Assembly: GCA_041748615.1 (NCBI GenBank)
Contig: JBGTCY010000164.1
Span: 1-23,811 of the forward strand
Origin: JBGTCY01 sp041748615
Lineage (GTDB): Bacteria; Bacteroidota; Bacteroidia; Chitinophagales; CAIOSU01
DNA length: 23,811 nt
Direction of reading: 5' to 3'
The notes beneath the pieces were generated by a model. The model had not been told where the DNA came from. It did no database searches and saw nothing but the letters and a program-made list of their open reading frames with translations. Below, one piece after another: positions 23,669 through 23,811 of this stretch (the first letter of the stretch is position 1; each line of letters starts with the position of its first letter). The translations under genes and the position numbers were made by a program.

Positions 23669-23811
23669 ATGAATGAAGTATCACACGAACTTTCAGTCGT
23701 TGAAAAATATCTGACCGATTTTAAAAAAAATGCAAAAGATTGGTTTAACAAAAATGACTGGCTTCTGAAAAGGTATGAATTTTTTAATGAGTTTTTTAAG
23801 TCAGAAAATAT
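23669..23811 (+). CDS. Unidentified protein, 3'-truncated by window edge
   Basis: An open frame begins at ATG 23669 and remains open to the window edge (47 codons plus two bases). The visible part, beginning MNEVSHELSVVEKYLTDF, is charged and helical (NDWLLKRYEFFNEFF) with no signal peptide, so it is probably cytoplasmic. Nothing here identifies a family. The sequence is AT-rich relative to the acyl-CoA dehydrogenase. That it is a gene rests on a clean start, a favourable leader and uninterrupted coding; the remaining sequence would decide. Confidence 0.55.
   Translation, partial: MNEVSHELSVVEKYLTDFKKNAKDWFNKNDWLLKRYEFFNEFFKSEN

Overview
The window looks like a chromosome segment of a member of the Bacteroidota (class Chitinophagia, Saprospiria or a relative; the genus cannot be told from the sequence). 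Two proteins end in type IX secretion (T9SS) type A sorting domains. One promoter matches the Bacteroidota -7 element TAnnTTTG. Starts lack clear Shine-Dalgarno sequences, and the base composition is moderately AT-rich. There are no tRNA, rRNA, CRISPR or transposase genes. Most of the window is ordinary chromosomal housekeeping, with a few accessory blocks.

Layout. 1-3808: the 3' part of an RND efflux operon, with a CusA/CzcA-like pump missing its N-terminus and a TolC-like outer-membrane channel overlapping it by 4 bp. 3809-4115: a convergent junction with a long imperfect inverted repeat. 4116-5699 (-): an AT-rich T9SS cargo protein. 5923-8615 (-): a 2-oxoacid dehydrogenase E2 subunit and CinA. 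8783-11955 (+): a haloalkane-dehalogenase-like hydrolase, a DUF4197 protein, and a secreted di-haem peroxidase with a T9SS tail. 12032-14714 (+): a methionine-type operon, consisting of a promoter, a SAM-I riboswitch with terminator and antiterminator, a PLP trans-sulfuration enzyme, and a stand-alone homoserine dehydrogenase.

14724-19223 (-) is the most unusual part. Three tightly packed genes encode a large outer-membrane barrel protein flanked by Ig-like domains, a PapD-like periplasmic chaperone, and a small secreted beta-rich protein with a WxL-like motif. Size, order and domain layout suggest a chaperone-usher-like surface assembly system, though no gene is a recognisable classical FimD, PapD or pilin. 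A 558-base leader with two inverted repeats lies upstream.

19782-23374: a MORN-like secreted protein, a YqgE/AlgH protein, a class I methyltransferase and a long acyl-CoA dehydrogenase of the DmdC/FadE type. Between the last two, which converge, is an array of degenerate 8-base units ending in AATC. The window ends with the start of an unidentified gene (23669 onward), preceded by a perfect 10-bp inverted repeat.

Functional links. The efflux pair forms part of a tripartite pump whose adaptor is probably upstream of the window. The riboswitch operon makes homoserine and converts an activated homoserine to cystathionine or homocysteine under SAM feedback. The usher-like, chaperone-like and subunit-like proteins are probably one export and assembly unit. 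The other genes are not obviously connected.
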